Source: Thalassococcus sp. S3 (GTDB taxonomy: Bacteria > Pseudomonadota > Alphaproteobacteria > Rhodobacterales > Rhodobacteraceae). From it: a DNA stretch of 64,000 bases. Shown here piece after piece: positions 9,865-18,549 of this stretch (positions are counted from its first letter, which is position 1; each line of letters opens with the position of its first letter). Where the stretch lies: contig NZ_CP022303.1 in NCBI RefSeq assembly GCF_004216475.1, positions 620,001 through 684,000 of the forward strand. The letters are read 5' to 3'. The position numbers and the translations under genes are program-made. The notes below the pieces were generated by a model that saw only the letters and a program-made list of their open reading frames with translations, made no database searches and was not told where the DNA came from.

Positions 9865-10764
9865 TTAGGACTGGCTGTCCGGGAGGGTTAACCCCGCATT
9901 CTTTGCATAGACCTTGGTGACGGCTGCATCGTCTTCATGGCCAAGCCCCATCTCGACAGCGCGCATATATTGCGCGAGCGCTGTCTCAGCGATCGGGGCA
10001 TGAAAGCCAGCCGTCCGGGCCGTTTCCAGCACGATGCCCAGATCCTTTGGCCAAATGTTCACCTGGCTGTGCGGGGTGTAATCCCCCGCCACGACATGAG
10101 GCGCGCGGTTCTCCAGCATCCACGAATTGCCCGCGCATTTGGTGATGACGTCGACAAATGTCTCCGGGCTGATGCCCTGTGTCATGCCGAAGGTGAGCGC
10201 CTCGGCCATGGTTGCGATATGCACGCCCGCGAGCAGCTGGTTCACCGCCTTCATCGCCGACCCGGCCCCCGCCTTGTCACCAAGGTGGAACACTGTCTCG
10301 GCGGTGGCGTCTAGAACCGGCTCTGCGGCTGCAAAGGCGTCCTTCGTTCCCGATGCCATGATCCCGAGCTTGCCCAGAGCGGCCTTGGCCGACCCCCCGG
10401 AAATCGGGGCGTCGAGGTAATGAACACCTTCGGCAGCGCAACGGTGCTCCATGTCCTTGGCAAAGTCTGGCGGAACGGTGGCACAGGCCATCACCACCGA
10501 TCCGGCCTGCAGCCTTTCTGCCACGCCATCCTCACCGAAGAGAACGTTTTCAACCTGCGCGGCATTCAGAACCACCACAACGACAGCGTCGAGCCTTGGC
10601 GCCACATCGGTGACCGATCCTGCCATCCCGCCCTCTGCAACAAGGCGTGACACCGGATCAGAGACGACGTCGAACCCGTATACGTTCATCCCGGCCCGTA
10701 GGCAGGACTGCGCCATGCCATACCCCATGGAGCCCAGACCGAAGATAGCGACGTTCAAGCTCAT
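9865..10764 (-). CDS. NAD(P)-dependent dehydrogenase, 3-hydroxyisobutyrate/L-threonate type
   Basis: A 299-aa beta-hydroxyacid dehydrogenase. It has GLGSMG (residues 9-14) for NAD binding, DAPISGGSAKA (118-128) for substrate, and the catalytic lysine K172 in SAMKAVNQLL. Sequence style is closest to the LtnD L-threonate dehydrogenase branch, which I infer rather than prove. It is the last gene of an uptake/catabolic operon, overlapping the lactonase gene by 4 nt (ATGA). It probably oxidises the hydroxyacid released from an imported sugar acid or lactone. Confidence 0.8.
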   Translation of the reverse strand: MSLNVAIFGLGSMGYGMAQSCLRAGMNVYGFDVVSDPVSRLVAEGGMAGSVTDVAPRLDAVVVVVLNAAQVENVLFGEDGVAERLQAGSVVMACATVPPDFAKDMEHRCAAEGVHYLDAPISGGSAKAALGKLGIMASGTKDAFAAAEPVLDATAETVFHLGDKAGAGSAMKAVNQLLAGVHIATMAEALTFGMTQGISPETFVDVITKCAGNSWMLENRAPHVVAGDYTPHSQVNIWPKDLGIVLETARTAGFHAPIAETALAQYMRAVEMGLGHEDDAAVTKVYAKNAGLTLPDSQS

Positions 10765-11717
10765 GACAGGATCCTTTCGCGTTCTCTGAGGATATGGGAC
10801 GCGTCGCGCCGCCCGCTCTCCACCCGATAGACCTTGTCGGAGGAGGTAATGAACATTGTCTGGCCCGCTTTGCCTCCGAAGCAGATATTCGACGTTTGCT
10901 GGGGCAGCCAGATCTTTCCGATCAACGCCCCTTCGGGTGACAGACAGTGGATGCCGTCCAGCGCGGATGTCCAGACGAACCCTTCGTGGTCCACGCGGAA
11001 GCCATCCGGCACGCCGGGCGCGATCACCGCGAAAACGCGGGGATTGGTCAGCGACATGCCGTCTACATCGAAGATGCGGATGTGATGAGGCAAATCGTAG
11101 TCTATGCCTGGAAAACTCGCCCCCCGGATCGCGCCGGAATCGGCGACGTAGAGACGTTGTTCGTCAGGCGAAAAGGCCAGGCCGTTGGGCTTGTCAAAAT
11201 CGGTTGCAACCGCGTGAAGGGTTCCATTTGTGTCGGCGCAAAAAACATAGCAGCCGCCCAATTCGCTTTCAGCCGGATAGCCTTCGATATCCGAATTGAT
11301 CCCATAGGGCGGATCCGTGAACCACACCGACCCGTCCGAGCGGACAACGACGTCATTGGGTGAATTCAGTCGCTTGCCATCATATTGCTCGGCGATGACC
11401 TCGACCGCGTCAGGCTTCATGGGGTCGCGTCGTCGGATCACACGACGCCCCCCGTGTTCGCAGGACACCATTTTGCCCTTCAGGTCGAGCGTGTTGCCAT
11501 TGGCAAACTCGCTGTTTGACAGCGCGACCTGCAATCCTGCTGTCTCGCTCCAGCACATCATCCGCTTGTTGGGGATGTCGTTGAAAAACAGATGATCCTC
11601 CAGCCACACCGGGCCCTCGGTCCAGATAAATCCCTCGGCGATCTGTTCCGGGGGCCGGGTGGTGTCGACGAAGGCATCGAACCTTGGATCCACGGTGATG
11701 AAGCACGGTTCGGTCAT
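10761..11717 (-). CDS. SMP-30/gluconolactonase family hydrolase
   Basis: A 318-aa six-bladed propeller lactonase. The N-terminal WTEGPVW provides the metal-ligating Glu34, and SPNDVVV and VADSGAIRG supply the Asn and Asp ligands. It would open an aldonolactone (metal-dependent), making an aldonate for the downstream dehydrogenase. The start at 11717 overlaps the stop of the upstream permease gene (ATGA). Cytoplasmic, with no signal peptide. Confidence 0.85.
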   Translation of the reverse strand: MTEPCFITVDPRFDAFVDTTRPPEQIAEGFIWTEGPVWLEDHLFFNDIPNKRMMCWSETAGLQVALSNSEFANGNTLDLKGKMVSCEHGGRRVIRRRDPMKPDAVEVIAEQYDGKRLNSPNDVVVRSDGSVWFTDPPYGINSDIEGYPAESELGGCYVFCADTNGTLHAVATDFDKPNGLAFSPDEQRLYVADSGAIRGASFPGIDYDLPHHIRIFDVDGMSLTNPRVFAVIAPGVPDGFRVDHEGFVWTSALDGIHCLSPEGALIGKIWLPQQTSNICFGGKAGQTMFITSSDKVYRVESGRRDASHILRERERILS

Positions 11718-12658
11718 GCCAGGGCACCTTTCCGAAGGGTTTGAAAAAGGAGCATCGCAAGGATGATGACCCCGAAGATGATGTTGCGCCACGCATCTTC
11801 GATCTGCATGACGGACAGGATCGACGTCAGCAATGTGATGAACAGCGCACCCCCGATGGTTCCGAAAAGCCCGCCACGTCCACCAAGGATCGACGTGCCA
11901 CCGATCACCACTGCCGCGATTGTCGGCAGCAGGAACGGGTCGCCCATGCTTTGGTAGGCCTGATTGGCATACCCGGCCAGCATCACGCCACCAAGGGCCG
12001 AACACATGCCCGCGATCGCGAAGGCGACGAACAGGACCGATGGTGTGGAGACGCCGGACAGGAACGTGGCCTTTTCATTGAAGCCGATGGAGCGCAGGTA
12101 GCGCCCGAACGGTGTCTTAGTCAGGAAGTAGGCCAGCGCCAGGGAAATCGCGATCCAGATCAGGAAACTGACTGGCAGGCCCAGCAGATCGCCGGACGCC
12201 ATCGTGACCATCAATGCGCTCGACTCGCCCTTGGGATTGAACCCTCCGGTATTGAGAACGGCCAGGCCCAAAAGCATGGAATTCACGGCCAACGTCCAGA
12301 CCATCGACGGAATACGGAGGAGCGCGACGCCAATTGCGTTGATCGCACCGATCAGCGCGCCAAAGGCAAGCGCCGCGGGGACGGCCACGGCAGCCAGAAC
12401 CGGGTTGCCGCTGCCCACCAGCGCCGTGGACAGTATTGCGGCGCCCGTCAGAACCCAGGGCACGGAAAGGTCGATATGTCCCAGAAGGATGACAATGGTC
12501 GCCCCGGTGGCAAGCAGGCCCAGAAAGGCCGCGATCTGAAGCTGCTGGGTCAGATAGCCGACGCTCAGCACCTGCGGGAAGAAGAAGCTGCCGGCGATGA
12601 CCAGAATGACCACGCCGAAATAAGGCATGAGGCTGTCGAGTGAGACGGTGCGCAGCAT
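11714..12658 (-). CDS. Ribose-type ABC transporter permease (second)
   Basis: A 314-aa inner-membrane permease of the RbsC/YtfT/YjfF class, with about 8-10 hydrophobic helices and the conserved sugar-permease stretches GHIDLSV near the N-terminus and VVIGGTSILGGRG near the C-terminus. It overlaps the other permease gene by one base (TGATG). With its partner it probably forms a heterodimeric channel powered by the ATPase encoded upstream. Confidence 0.88.
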   Translation of the reverse strand: MLRTVSLDSLMPYFGVVILVIAGSFFFPQVLSVGYLTQQLQIAAFLGLLATGATIVILLGHIDLSVPWVLTGAAILSTALVGSGNPVLAAVAVPAALAFGALIGAINAIGVALLRIPSMVWTLAVNSMLLGLAVLNTGGFNPKGESSALMVTMASGDLLGLPVSFLIWIAISLALAYFLTKTPFGRYLRSIGFNEKATFLSGVSTPSVLFVAFAIAGMCSALGGVMLAGYANQAYQSMGDPFLLPTIAAVVIGGTSILGGRGGLFGTIGGALFITLLTSILSVMQIEDAWRNIIFGVIILAMLLFQTLRKGALA

Positions 12659-13620
12659 CAGGAGTAGACCTCCAGCTTGTTGCGGGCGCGCAGCACATCG
12701 GCGCCGCCAATGGCGATGGCCGCCGCCAGGATCATCCCTTCGAAAAGCGGTTGTGCCAGGGAAGGGATGCCGGAGAAGAACATCAAAGATGCAATCGTCT
12801 TCAGAATGAAAGCGCCCGCCAACGCACCGACGAGCGATCCGACCCCACCACGCAACAGGACACCGCCCAAAACCACCGCCGCGATGGAGTTGAGCGTGAA
12901 ACCAGCGGCAATGCCAGCATCGCCCGTGGTGGTCACGAAACTGTAGAAGAGACCGGCCAGACCTCCGAATAGTCCGGCAAGCGTGAAGGCGGCCAGACGT
13001 ATGAGTTTCGTATCGATCCCCGACTGAAAGGCCGCCTGTTCAGACGATCCAAGCGCATAAAGGCCAAGACCCAGCCCGGTGCGCCGGAACGGCAGCCAGA
13101 ACCCGAGCACTGCAACCCCAGTGATGACCAGTGCAGTTGGGACGCCCAATACATCCAATGTCATCGCATCGGCCAAGTCATAGTTGACCGCCCCGCCCGG
13201 AGTGGGACGGAGCAAGAGAGCAACGCCGATGAAGATCGAGGCGGTGGCCAGCGTCACAACGATGGGTTGGATACGCCCATAAACAATGACGATCCCGTTC
13301 AGGAGCCCGCAAAGCGCCCCCGCGGCCACAACCGCAACCATGCCAAACGCGATCCCGGCTGCAGACCCGTCGAGGAGATAAGAGGCGATACAGTTCGTCA
13401 GCGCCATCACGGCGCCGACCGACAGGTCGATCCCCCGGACCACGACGGCAAAGAACTGGGCGCAGGCGGCCAGACCAAGGATCAGGCACTGGTTGGCCCA
13501 GATCGTCATTACATAGGTCGACGCCCCGCGCGGATGCGTGCCTAGATAGGTCGCCAAAAGCGCGATCAGTACGACGCCCGCGATGACTTCGCGGCGGTTC
13601 GCGCGCATGTAATCAAGCAT
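12658..13620 (-). CDS. Ribose-type ABC transporter permease (first)
   Basis: A 320-aa polytopic permease. VRGIDLSVGAVMAL and AVVLGGVLLRGGVGS are the class signatures. It overlaps the ATPase gene by 8 nt and the second permease by 1 nt. Two distinct permeases plus one duplicated ATPase are typical of importers for pentoses, galactofuranose-like sugars or erythritol-type polyols. The substrate here is not readable from sequence. Confidence 0.88.
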   Translation of the reverse strand: MLDYMRANRREVIAGVVLIALLATYLGTHPRGASTYVMTIWANQCLILGLAACAQFFAVVVRGIDLSVGAVMALTNCIASYLLDGSAAGIAFGMVAVVAAGALCGLLNGIVIVYGRIQPIVVTLATASIFIGVALLLRPTPGGAVNYDLADAMTLDVLGVPTALVITGVAVLGFWLPFRRTGLGLGLYALGSSEQAAFQSGIDTKLIRLAAFTLAGLFGGLAGLFYSFVTTTGDAGIAAGFTLNSIAAVVLGGVLLRGGVGSLVGALAGAFILKTIASLMFFSGIPSLAQPLFEGMILAAAIAIGGADVLRARNKLEVYS

Positions 13621-15139
13621 GGGCCGCTCCCGCCCCGGTCGACACGTTCAGGGTTGCGGCGATGATGTTCTGCGGTGTCAGGTCCTGGTCCTTGAGCGAT
13701 GCGACGATCTCACCGTCAAAGAAGACATGGGTTTCGTCACAAAGCTGGATCAGCTCTTCATAATCCGTGCTAAGCAGCAGGATCGCCGTACCCTGATCGG
13801 CCAGTTGCCGCAGAATGGCGTAGATTTGCGTCTTGGTCTTGACGTCGATGCCGCGCGTGGGATCGGACAAAAGAAGGCAACGCGGTGCGAGCGCCAGCCA
13901 TTTTGCCAAAACCACCTTTTGCTGATTACCACCGGACAGCGATGAAACGGGCAAGTCGAGGCCGCCGTGTTTCAAGGCCAGTTGTTCAAGCGAGCCGGAA
14001 TAGAGGGACGCGTCACCTGCGTCGAGATCCGCGCGGCCAAGGGCGGCCAGTTCAAGGTTTTCCTGAATGCTCTGATCAAGGATCAGCCCTTCGGTCTTGC
14101 GATCTTCCGGGATGTAGGCCAATGCGACCTCCCGATGCTTGGCGGCCTTGGGGCTTTTGATCTCACGCGGCTCACCGGAAACTATCGTGGCGCCTTCTGT
14201 TTTTCTCAACAGACCGAAAAGGCCCATCAGAAATGCGCTTTGGCCCTGACCATCAAGCCCGCCCAGTCCGACGATCTCGCCGCGTCGTACCGAAAGGCTG
14301 ACGTCTTTCACACGCCCGTCCCAGCTGAAGTTTCGAACGTCCAGGACAATCTCGGCATCGCCTTGGGTGTTCTGTTTTTGCGGAAACAGCTCTTCGATCT
14401 TTTGGCCGACCATCATGTTGATGATCTCGGAATAGTCGTGCTCTCCCTTAAGGAAGGTCTCGACCCTCTGCCCGTTGCGGAAGACCGACACCCGGTCGGC
14501 GAGCGCTTCGATCTCGTGAAAGCGGTGCGAGATGAACAATACGGCCGTGCCGCCGTCCCGCTCCTCGCGGACAAGGTCGAATACGCGTTCAACCACAGAT
14601 GCACTCAGCGCCGAGGTTGCTTCGTCGAGGATGAGAAGGCGCGGCTTTTTCATGATCGCTTTGGCGATTTCAACCTGTTGGCGCTGCGGCAGGGTCAGAT
14701 CGGCCACGCGTGTGCCCATTTTGATCAGCTCACCGCCAATGCGGTTCAATACGGTTTGTGCGTCGTCCATCCCGGTGCCGCGCAGCCATCCGATGCCGGC
14801 CCCTCGCGCGCCCAGCAGCAAGTTCTCCCTCACGGTCAGATCGGGAACCAGCGACAGCTCTTGAAACATGCATACCAAGCCGTGGCGCAATGCATCGCGG
14901 GGTGTGTTCAGAAACACGTCTTGCCCATCGACGCGCAACTGCCCTTGCGTGGGCTGCAGCACGCCCGCGATGAGCTTCATCAGGGTGGATTTTCCTGCGC
15001 CGTTTTCCCCAAGGACGGCATGCACTTCTCCGGCGTTGCAGACGAAATCAACACCATCGAGGGCTTTGGTCGCGCCAAAATGTTTGGAGATGTTTCGCAT
15101 CTCCAGAAGCGGGGGGCCTGTGTCTGACATATCGGTCAT
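13613..15139 (-). CDS. Sugar ABC transporter ATP-binding protein (two NBDs)
   Basis: About 508 aa with two tandem nucleotide-binding domains. The first has an intact Walker A (GENGAGKST), a degenerate signature region (LTLPQRQQVEIAKA) and Walker B LLILDEATSAL. The second has a degenerate Walker A (GLDGQGQS) but a full signature, LSGGNQQKVVLAKW. This asymmetry is normal for the RbsA class. I use the ATG at 15139; another at 15130 is equally possible, and neither has a strong Shine-Dalgarno. Confidence 0.88.
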   Translation of the reverse strand: MTDMSDTGPPLLEMRNISKHFGATKALDGVDFVCNAGEVHAVLGENGAGKSTLMKLIAGVLQPTQGQLRVDGQDVFLNTPRDALRHGLVCMFQELSLVPDLTVRENLLLGARGAGIGWLRGTGMDDAQTVLNRIGGELIKMGTRVADLTLPQRQQVEIAKAIMKKPRLLILDEATSALSASVVERVFDLVREERDGGTAVLFISHRFHEIEALADRVSVFRNGQRVETFLKGEHDYSEIINMMVGQKIEELFPQKQNTQGDAEIVLDVRNFSWDGRVKDVSLSVRRGEIVGLGGLDGQGQSAFLMGLFGLLRKTEGATIVSGEPREIKSPKAAKHREVALAYIPEDRKTEGLILDQSIQENLELAALGRADLDAGDASLYSGSLEQLALKHGGLDLPVSSLSGGNQQKVVLAKWLALAPRCLLLSDPTRGIDVKTKTQIYAILRQLADQGTAILLLSTDYEELIQLCDETHVFFDGEIVASLKDQDLTPQNIIAATLNVSTGAGAAHA

Positions 15140-15199
15140 TCTATCGGATGCGATGGCGCGCCCGTGCTGTCGCGCCATCGCAACGTTTCGCTGCGCTGC

Positions 15200-16279
15200 T
15201 CAGGTGTTATCGGGGGACTGACCCAACAGCTCTTCCGGCGAGAACGGCTCGAAACATTCTACAAACCCGGTGCCGGTGTTGAAGGATTTCGGCAGATCCG
15301 GGAAGTAATTCACACCGGCCTCGAGGTCTTCGGCCTTCACCTGCGGGATCGGCAGGAAGATCGTTTGCGGCAGCGTGTTGCCTTCCAGAAGGGCGACCGC
15401 TGCCTCCAGCGCTATTGCGGACATCGCGGGCGCCTGGCTGGCGGACACACCCGGGATCTCAAGCTCGTCCATCAGCATGCGCACGCCGTTTTCGCCATCC
15501 ACGCCCATCGGAACGATCGGGTGCCCGGCGGCTTGCATCGCATTGATCGACCCCGCAGAACCGTGCTGCGACACGACCGCGTCAAACGTGCCGTGGGTGG
15601 CCAGCGCGTCGGCGACGACCTTCTGGCTGGTGCCGGTGTCCCAATTGCCAACAACCTCGACAATCTCAAGTCCGTCGACCTGTTCCAGTACGCTCATCAT
15701 TCCAAGGCGGCGGTCACGGTCGGTGGCGTTGCCGGGCAGGCCATTGACCATCAGGATTTTCTCGGCTTCTCCACCAAGAATGTCCATCACGGTCTGCGCT
15801 TTGAGGGCCCCAAGGTCTTTCTGGCTTTCATTGACCTGAACGACCTTGTCCGTGTCCAGAACGTTGTCGAATGGCACAAGGATCGTGCCCGCGCGCTCTG
15901 CCCGCCGGATGACCGGTTCAAACGCGGTGGGGTTGACGGCGATGAACGTGATCGCGTCGTAGCCCGCGGCGATGAAGTTATCGATGGCCGCGATCTGCGC
16001 GGCGCTGTCGTTGCCGACGGACACGACCGTGAATTCGTCGATCTTGTCCGCGTTGTCGGGCCGGGCGGCCCAGGCCTTGGCGGACTGGATGGCCTGAATA
16101 CGCCAGTCATTCCCGGCAAATCCGTTCACAAAGGCAAGCTTGTAGGGCCCTTCCTTTGCATCATACGACTTTGTCGATGTCCCCGGCGCCGGGGCAAAGC
16201 ATTCAGGCCGATAGGTATCGGCAAATGCAACTCCGGCACTGGCCATCGCGATGGCCGAGCTTAAAAGCAGTTTTTTCAT
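15200..16279 (-). CDS. Sugar ABC transporter periplasmic binding protein
   Basis: A 359-aa type I periplasmic binding protein with a Sec signal peptide ending near AFA (residue 20). Ribose-binding-type features are visible: a two-lobed layout, FIAAGYDAITFIAVNP, GVDGENGVRMLMD, and a hinge-type segment around VVSQHGSAGSINAM. The ATG at 16279 follows GGGAGGACAT, a strong ribosome-binding site. It is the first gene of the minus-strand operon and lies just downstream of the paired LacI operators. Confidence 0.9.
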   Translation of the reverse strand: MKKLLLSSAIAMASAGVAFADTYRPECFAPAPGTSTKSYDAKEGPYKLAFVNGFAGNDWRIQAIQSAKAWAARPDNADKIDEFTVVSVGNDSAAQIAAIDNFIAAGYDAITFIAVNPTAFEPVIRRAERAGTILVPFDNVLDTDKVVQVNESQKDLGALKAQTVMDILGGEAEKILMVNGLPGNATDRDRRLGMMSVLEQVDGLEIVEVVGNWDTGTSQKVVADALATHGTFDAVVSQHGSAGSINAMQAAGHPIVPMGVDGENGVRMLMDELEIPGVSASQAPAMSAIALEAAVALLEGNTLPQTIFLPIPQVKAEDLEAGVNYFPDLPKSFNTGTGFVECFEPFSPEELLGQSPDNT

Positions 16280-16333
16280 ATGTCCTCCCTTGGCGGTGGC
16301 CCGCCTGCATAAAGATGCGTCTTCCTGTGCCAC

Positions 16334-16353
16334 ATGTGTTTACGTAAACACAT
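16334..16353. promoter_or_regulatory. LacI-family operator 1 (20-bp perfect palindrome)
   Basis: ATGTGTTTACGTAAACACAT is a perfect 20-bp inverted repeat with a central CG, as in many LacI/PurR-type operators. It lies between the binding-protein gene (55 bp away) and the divergent lacI-type gene (64 bp away). Confidence 0.85.
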
Positions 16354-16367
16354 TGCGGTCAACGTAG

Positions 16368-16383
16368 ATGTTTACGTAAACAT
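16368..16383. promoter_or_regulatory. LacI-family operator 2 (16-bp perfect palindrome)
   Basis: ATGTTTACGTAAACAT shares the core GTTTACGTAAAC with operator 1. The centres are 32 bp apart, about three helical turns, so both dimers would sit on the same DNA face and could bind cooperatively. It is 34 bp upstream of the regulator's start codon, suggesting autoregulation as well. Confidence 0.85.
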
Positions 16384-16416
16384 ACGTCAAGCAATGAATC
16401 GAAAGATGCCCCCTGG

Positions 16417-17439
16417 ATGGTCAAACGGCGCTCTTCAAACTCTGACAAACCACAGCCGACGATGCACGACGTCGCCCGTGTTGCGGGGGTCAGCCAGATG
16501 ACCGTGTCACGGGTAATGCGTGGCGCGGGCTATATCTCGAAAGATGTGAGAAAACAGGTTGTTGGCGCCGCGCGCGAGATCGGATACGTGCACAACAGGC
16601 TCGCGGGGGGAAACGCAACATACGACAATCCGATCGTCGGTGTTGTCGTGCCCACGATGCAGAACCGGGTCTTTACCGAGGTTTTGTCAGGCATCAACAC
16701 AACCCTGGACGAGAGTGGTCTGAGACCGGTTTTCGGGGTGTCGGAGTATTCGCTGGAGGCCGAGGAGGACCTGGTCTTCGACTTGCTGTCCTGGCGCCCG
16801 CGGGGCTTGATTCTCGCGGGTCTTGAGCACACCGAAGCGCTGCGCAAAATCGTCATGCAGACGGGCGTGCGCGTTGCTGAAATCATGGATACCGACGGGG
16901 ATCCGATCTCGGCCTGCTTTGGGTTTTCCCATATCAAGGCAGGCGAAGACATGGCCAAGCATCTGATTGAACGCGGCTACAGAACCTTTGCCTATGTGGG
17001 TAGCCAGGGTGGACTTGATCTGAGGGCGACAAAGCGCATGGAAGCCTTTGCCCGGATCGTACGGGAGGCGGGCGCGCAGATCGTCGCCACGGAGACCTCG
17101 GAGGGTGCCTCCTCGATGGAAGCTGGACGCATCGCGACAGCGCGGCTGCTGCGTCATGAACGTGCGGTTCAGGCGATCTACTACGCAAATGACGATTTGG
17201 CGGCTGGCGGGCTGATGCATTGCCTGGCTGAAGGCATTTCTCTGCCCGACCAGGTGGCGCTTGCGGGTTTCAACGGACTTGGGTTTCTGTCCGCGCTGCC
17301 GAAACTCATCACAACGACCGTCACACCGCGATTTGACATCGGGAAAGCTGCGGCGAAATGGTTGATGCACTCTGAAGGGGCTTCAAATGGGCAGATCGTT
17401 GAACTGCCCGCCCAACTCCGCATCGGCCAGACAACCTGA
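16417..17439 (+). CDS. LacI-family transcriptional regulator of the sugar uptake operon
   Basis: A 340-aa regulator. The N-terminal helix-turn-helix is TMHDVARVAGVSQMTVSRVM (residues 15-34) with the hinge helix that follows, then a periplasmic-binding-like effector domain (IVGVVVPTMQNRVF, and ANDDLAAGGLMHCLAEG near the dimer and effector site). It diverges from the ABC transporter/lactonase/dehydrogenase operon, with two palindromes between them. It very likely represses that operon and itself until its sugar effector binds. Confidence 0.92.
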   Translation: MVKRRSSNSDKPQPTMHDVARVAGVSQMTVSRVMRGAGYISKDVRKQVVGAAREIGYVHNRLAGGNATYDNPIVGVVVPTMQNRVFTEVLSGINTTLDESGLRPVFGVSEYSLEAEEDLVFDLLSWRPRGLILAGLEHTEALRKIVMQTGVRVAEIMDTDGDPISACFGFSHIKAGEDMAKHLIERGYRTFAYVGSQGGLDLRATKRMEAFARIVREAGAQIVATETSEGASSMEAGRIATARLLRHERAVQAIYYANDDLAAGGLMHCLAEGISLPDQVALAGFNGLGFLSALPKLITTTVTPRFDIGKAAAKWLMHSEGASNGQIVELPAQLRIGQTT

Positions 17440-17508
17440 CAGGATCTAACCCTTCTTAACGCCCTTCATGGCGTATGTGGAACAGAGAAGGCTGGCATCC
17501 CTTGTGGG

Positions 17509-18549
17509 TCAGCGCCGAACAAGCGTCGGCAGGCCCAGCATTCTTGAGAACCAGGGGCGGTTATCGTCTTTGGATGACGGTTTCGGCTTCAGAACCAACG
17601 GCAGCAGAATATCTGCCATCCTGGCATGCTTGGGGAATATCGAGCCCGTGAACGGTTTGCGTCGGCTGATCAGCGGCAGGATCAGGTCCGCCATGCGGGC
17701 GTGGCGGGGAAACGCAAATTTGTCTGACGGCTTGCGATCGCTCAGAAGATCGAGCGGGAAAGCCGCCATGCGCGGCCCGCCGGGCATCAGAGAGTTCGAA
17801 CCGGTCTTGCCGTTGATCAGATGTGGAAACGGCCAGTTTGCCATCCGCGTGTGACGCCCGATCAGCGAGCCGGTATACGGCTTGCGCTTGCTGATCAGCG
17901 GGATTGGCCAGTTTGCCATGCGCGCGTGGCGGGGAAAGACGAAATTGTCGGACGGTTCCCGTCGAATAGTCAGAGGCAGCAGGATGTCGGCCATCCGCGC
18001 ATGTCGGGGGAACGCAAATTCATCGCGCGGTTTGATCCGCGCGATCAGCGGAATTGGCCAATTCGCCATCCGCGCGTGACGCGGTATCAGGGAGTCCGTA
18101 TTGGGCTTGCGCCGGCTGATCAGGGGGATCGGCCAATCGGCCATGTAGAAGTTTGTTCTGGACGGGTCTTTCACACGTGTCAGGAATAGGGGGTGATCGC
18201 TCAGAACGCTGGTTCTGCTTGTCGGGTCGTCCTTGACGAAGACTTCCTCCGTCAGGTTTCCGAGATCGGCGGCGCCCATCTCGGCCATGACCTCTCTGGC
18301 CGTTTTTGCCACGCCCAGCGGCTTGATGCCCGCCCTGACCATGACCACGGCACCGCCCGACGCGACACGCCATGCATATGCTTCGGCCGTTTCGGGTGTG
18401 ACATTTGCATCGGTCAGCGTGTCGGCAAGACCTTCGACTTGAGTATAGACACGCAGGATGTTTCGCGGAAACCGCTTGGACAGAAGCTCCCTCTCGACCT
18501 CGTATGCCCGGGTTTCGGTTTCGAAATATCGCGTAATGACCTTTGTCAT
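17509..18549 (-). CDS. puc-operon tandem-repeat protein, 346 aa (unknown function)
   Basis: Not a family I can name. Its ATG overlaps the pucC stop codon (ATGA), with GGAGG 4 nt upstream, so it is coupled to the LH2 assembly gene. Residues 1-105 look like a small alpha/beta domain resembling YflT/GSP17M stress domains (ITRYFETETRAYEVERELL and GGAVVMVRAGIKP), an inference only. From Met136 to the end there are eight consecutive units of about 25 aa (136-160, 161-185, 186-210, 211-235, 236-260, 261-285, 286-310, 311-336) plus a half unit. The consensus is MA[D/N]-hydrophobic-PLIS-RRKP-(6-7 residues)-PRHAR. A degenerate half copy precedes them (HPLFLTRVKDP). No signal peptide; strongly basic. 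The fifth and eighth units have diverged most. Confidence 0.85.
   Translation of the reverse strand: MTKVITRYFETETRAYEVERELLSKRFPRNILRVYTQVEGLADTLTDANVTPETAEAYAWRVASGGAVVMVRAGIKPLGVAKTAREVMAEMGAADLGNLTEEVFVKDDPTSRTSVLSDHPLFLTRVKDPSRTNFYMADWPIPLISRRKPNTDSLIPRHARMANWPIPLIARIKPRDEFAFPRHARMADILLPLTIRREPSDNFVFPRHARMANWPIPLISKRKPYTGSLIGRHTRMANWPFPHLINGKTGSNSLMPGGPRMAAFPLDLLSDRKPSDKFAFPRHARMADLILPLISRRKPFTGSIFPKHARMADILLPLVLKPKPSSKDDNRPWFSRMLGLPTLVRR
17542..18144 (-). repeat. Eight tandem 75-bp coding repeats
   Basis: The C-terminal two thirds of the puc-linked protein is built from 75-bp units in perfect codon phase (the last is 78 bp). Two sub-types interleave, one starting MANWPIPLI and one starting MADILLPL, and tails alternate between TGSLI-like and SDxFxFPRHAR-like. 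That pattern suggests repeated duplication and mixing of units rather than a single expansion. Confidence 0.88.

Noticed and set aside
13967..15127. A 386-aa plus-strand ORF opposite the sugar ABC ATPase
   Set aside because: Shadow frame with no domain; the minus-strand ATPase has Walker and signature motifs.
17542..18144. A CRISPR or microsatellite explanation for the repeats
   Set aside because: Units are protein-coding, 75 bp, in codon phase and diverged at synonymous and non-synonymous sites; no conserved short repeat with unique spacers.
17509..18549. The repeat protein read as a multi-core RiPP precursor
   Set aside because: Repeats with basic PRHAR ends resemble multi-core precursors, but no maturation enzyme, protease or exporter lies nearby, and the coupling to pucC gives a better context. 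Left open but not preferred.
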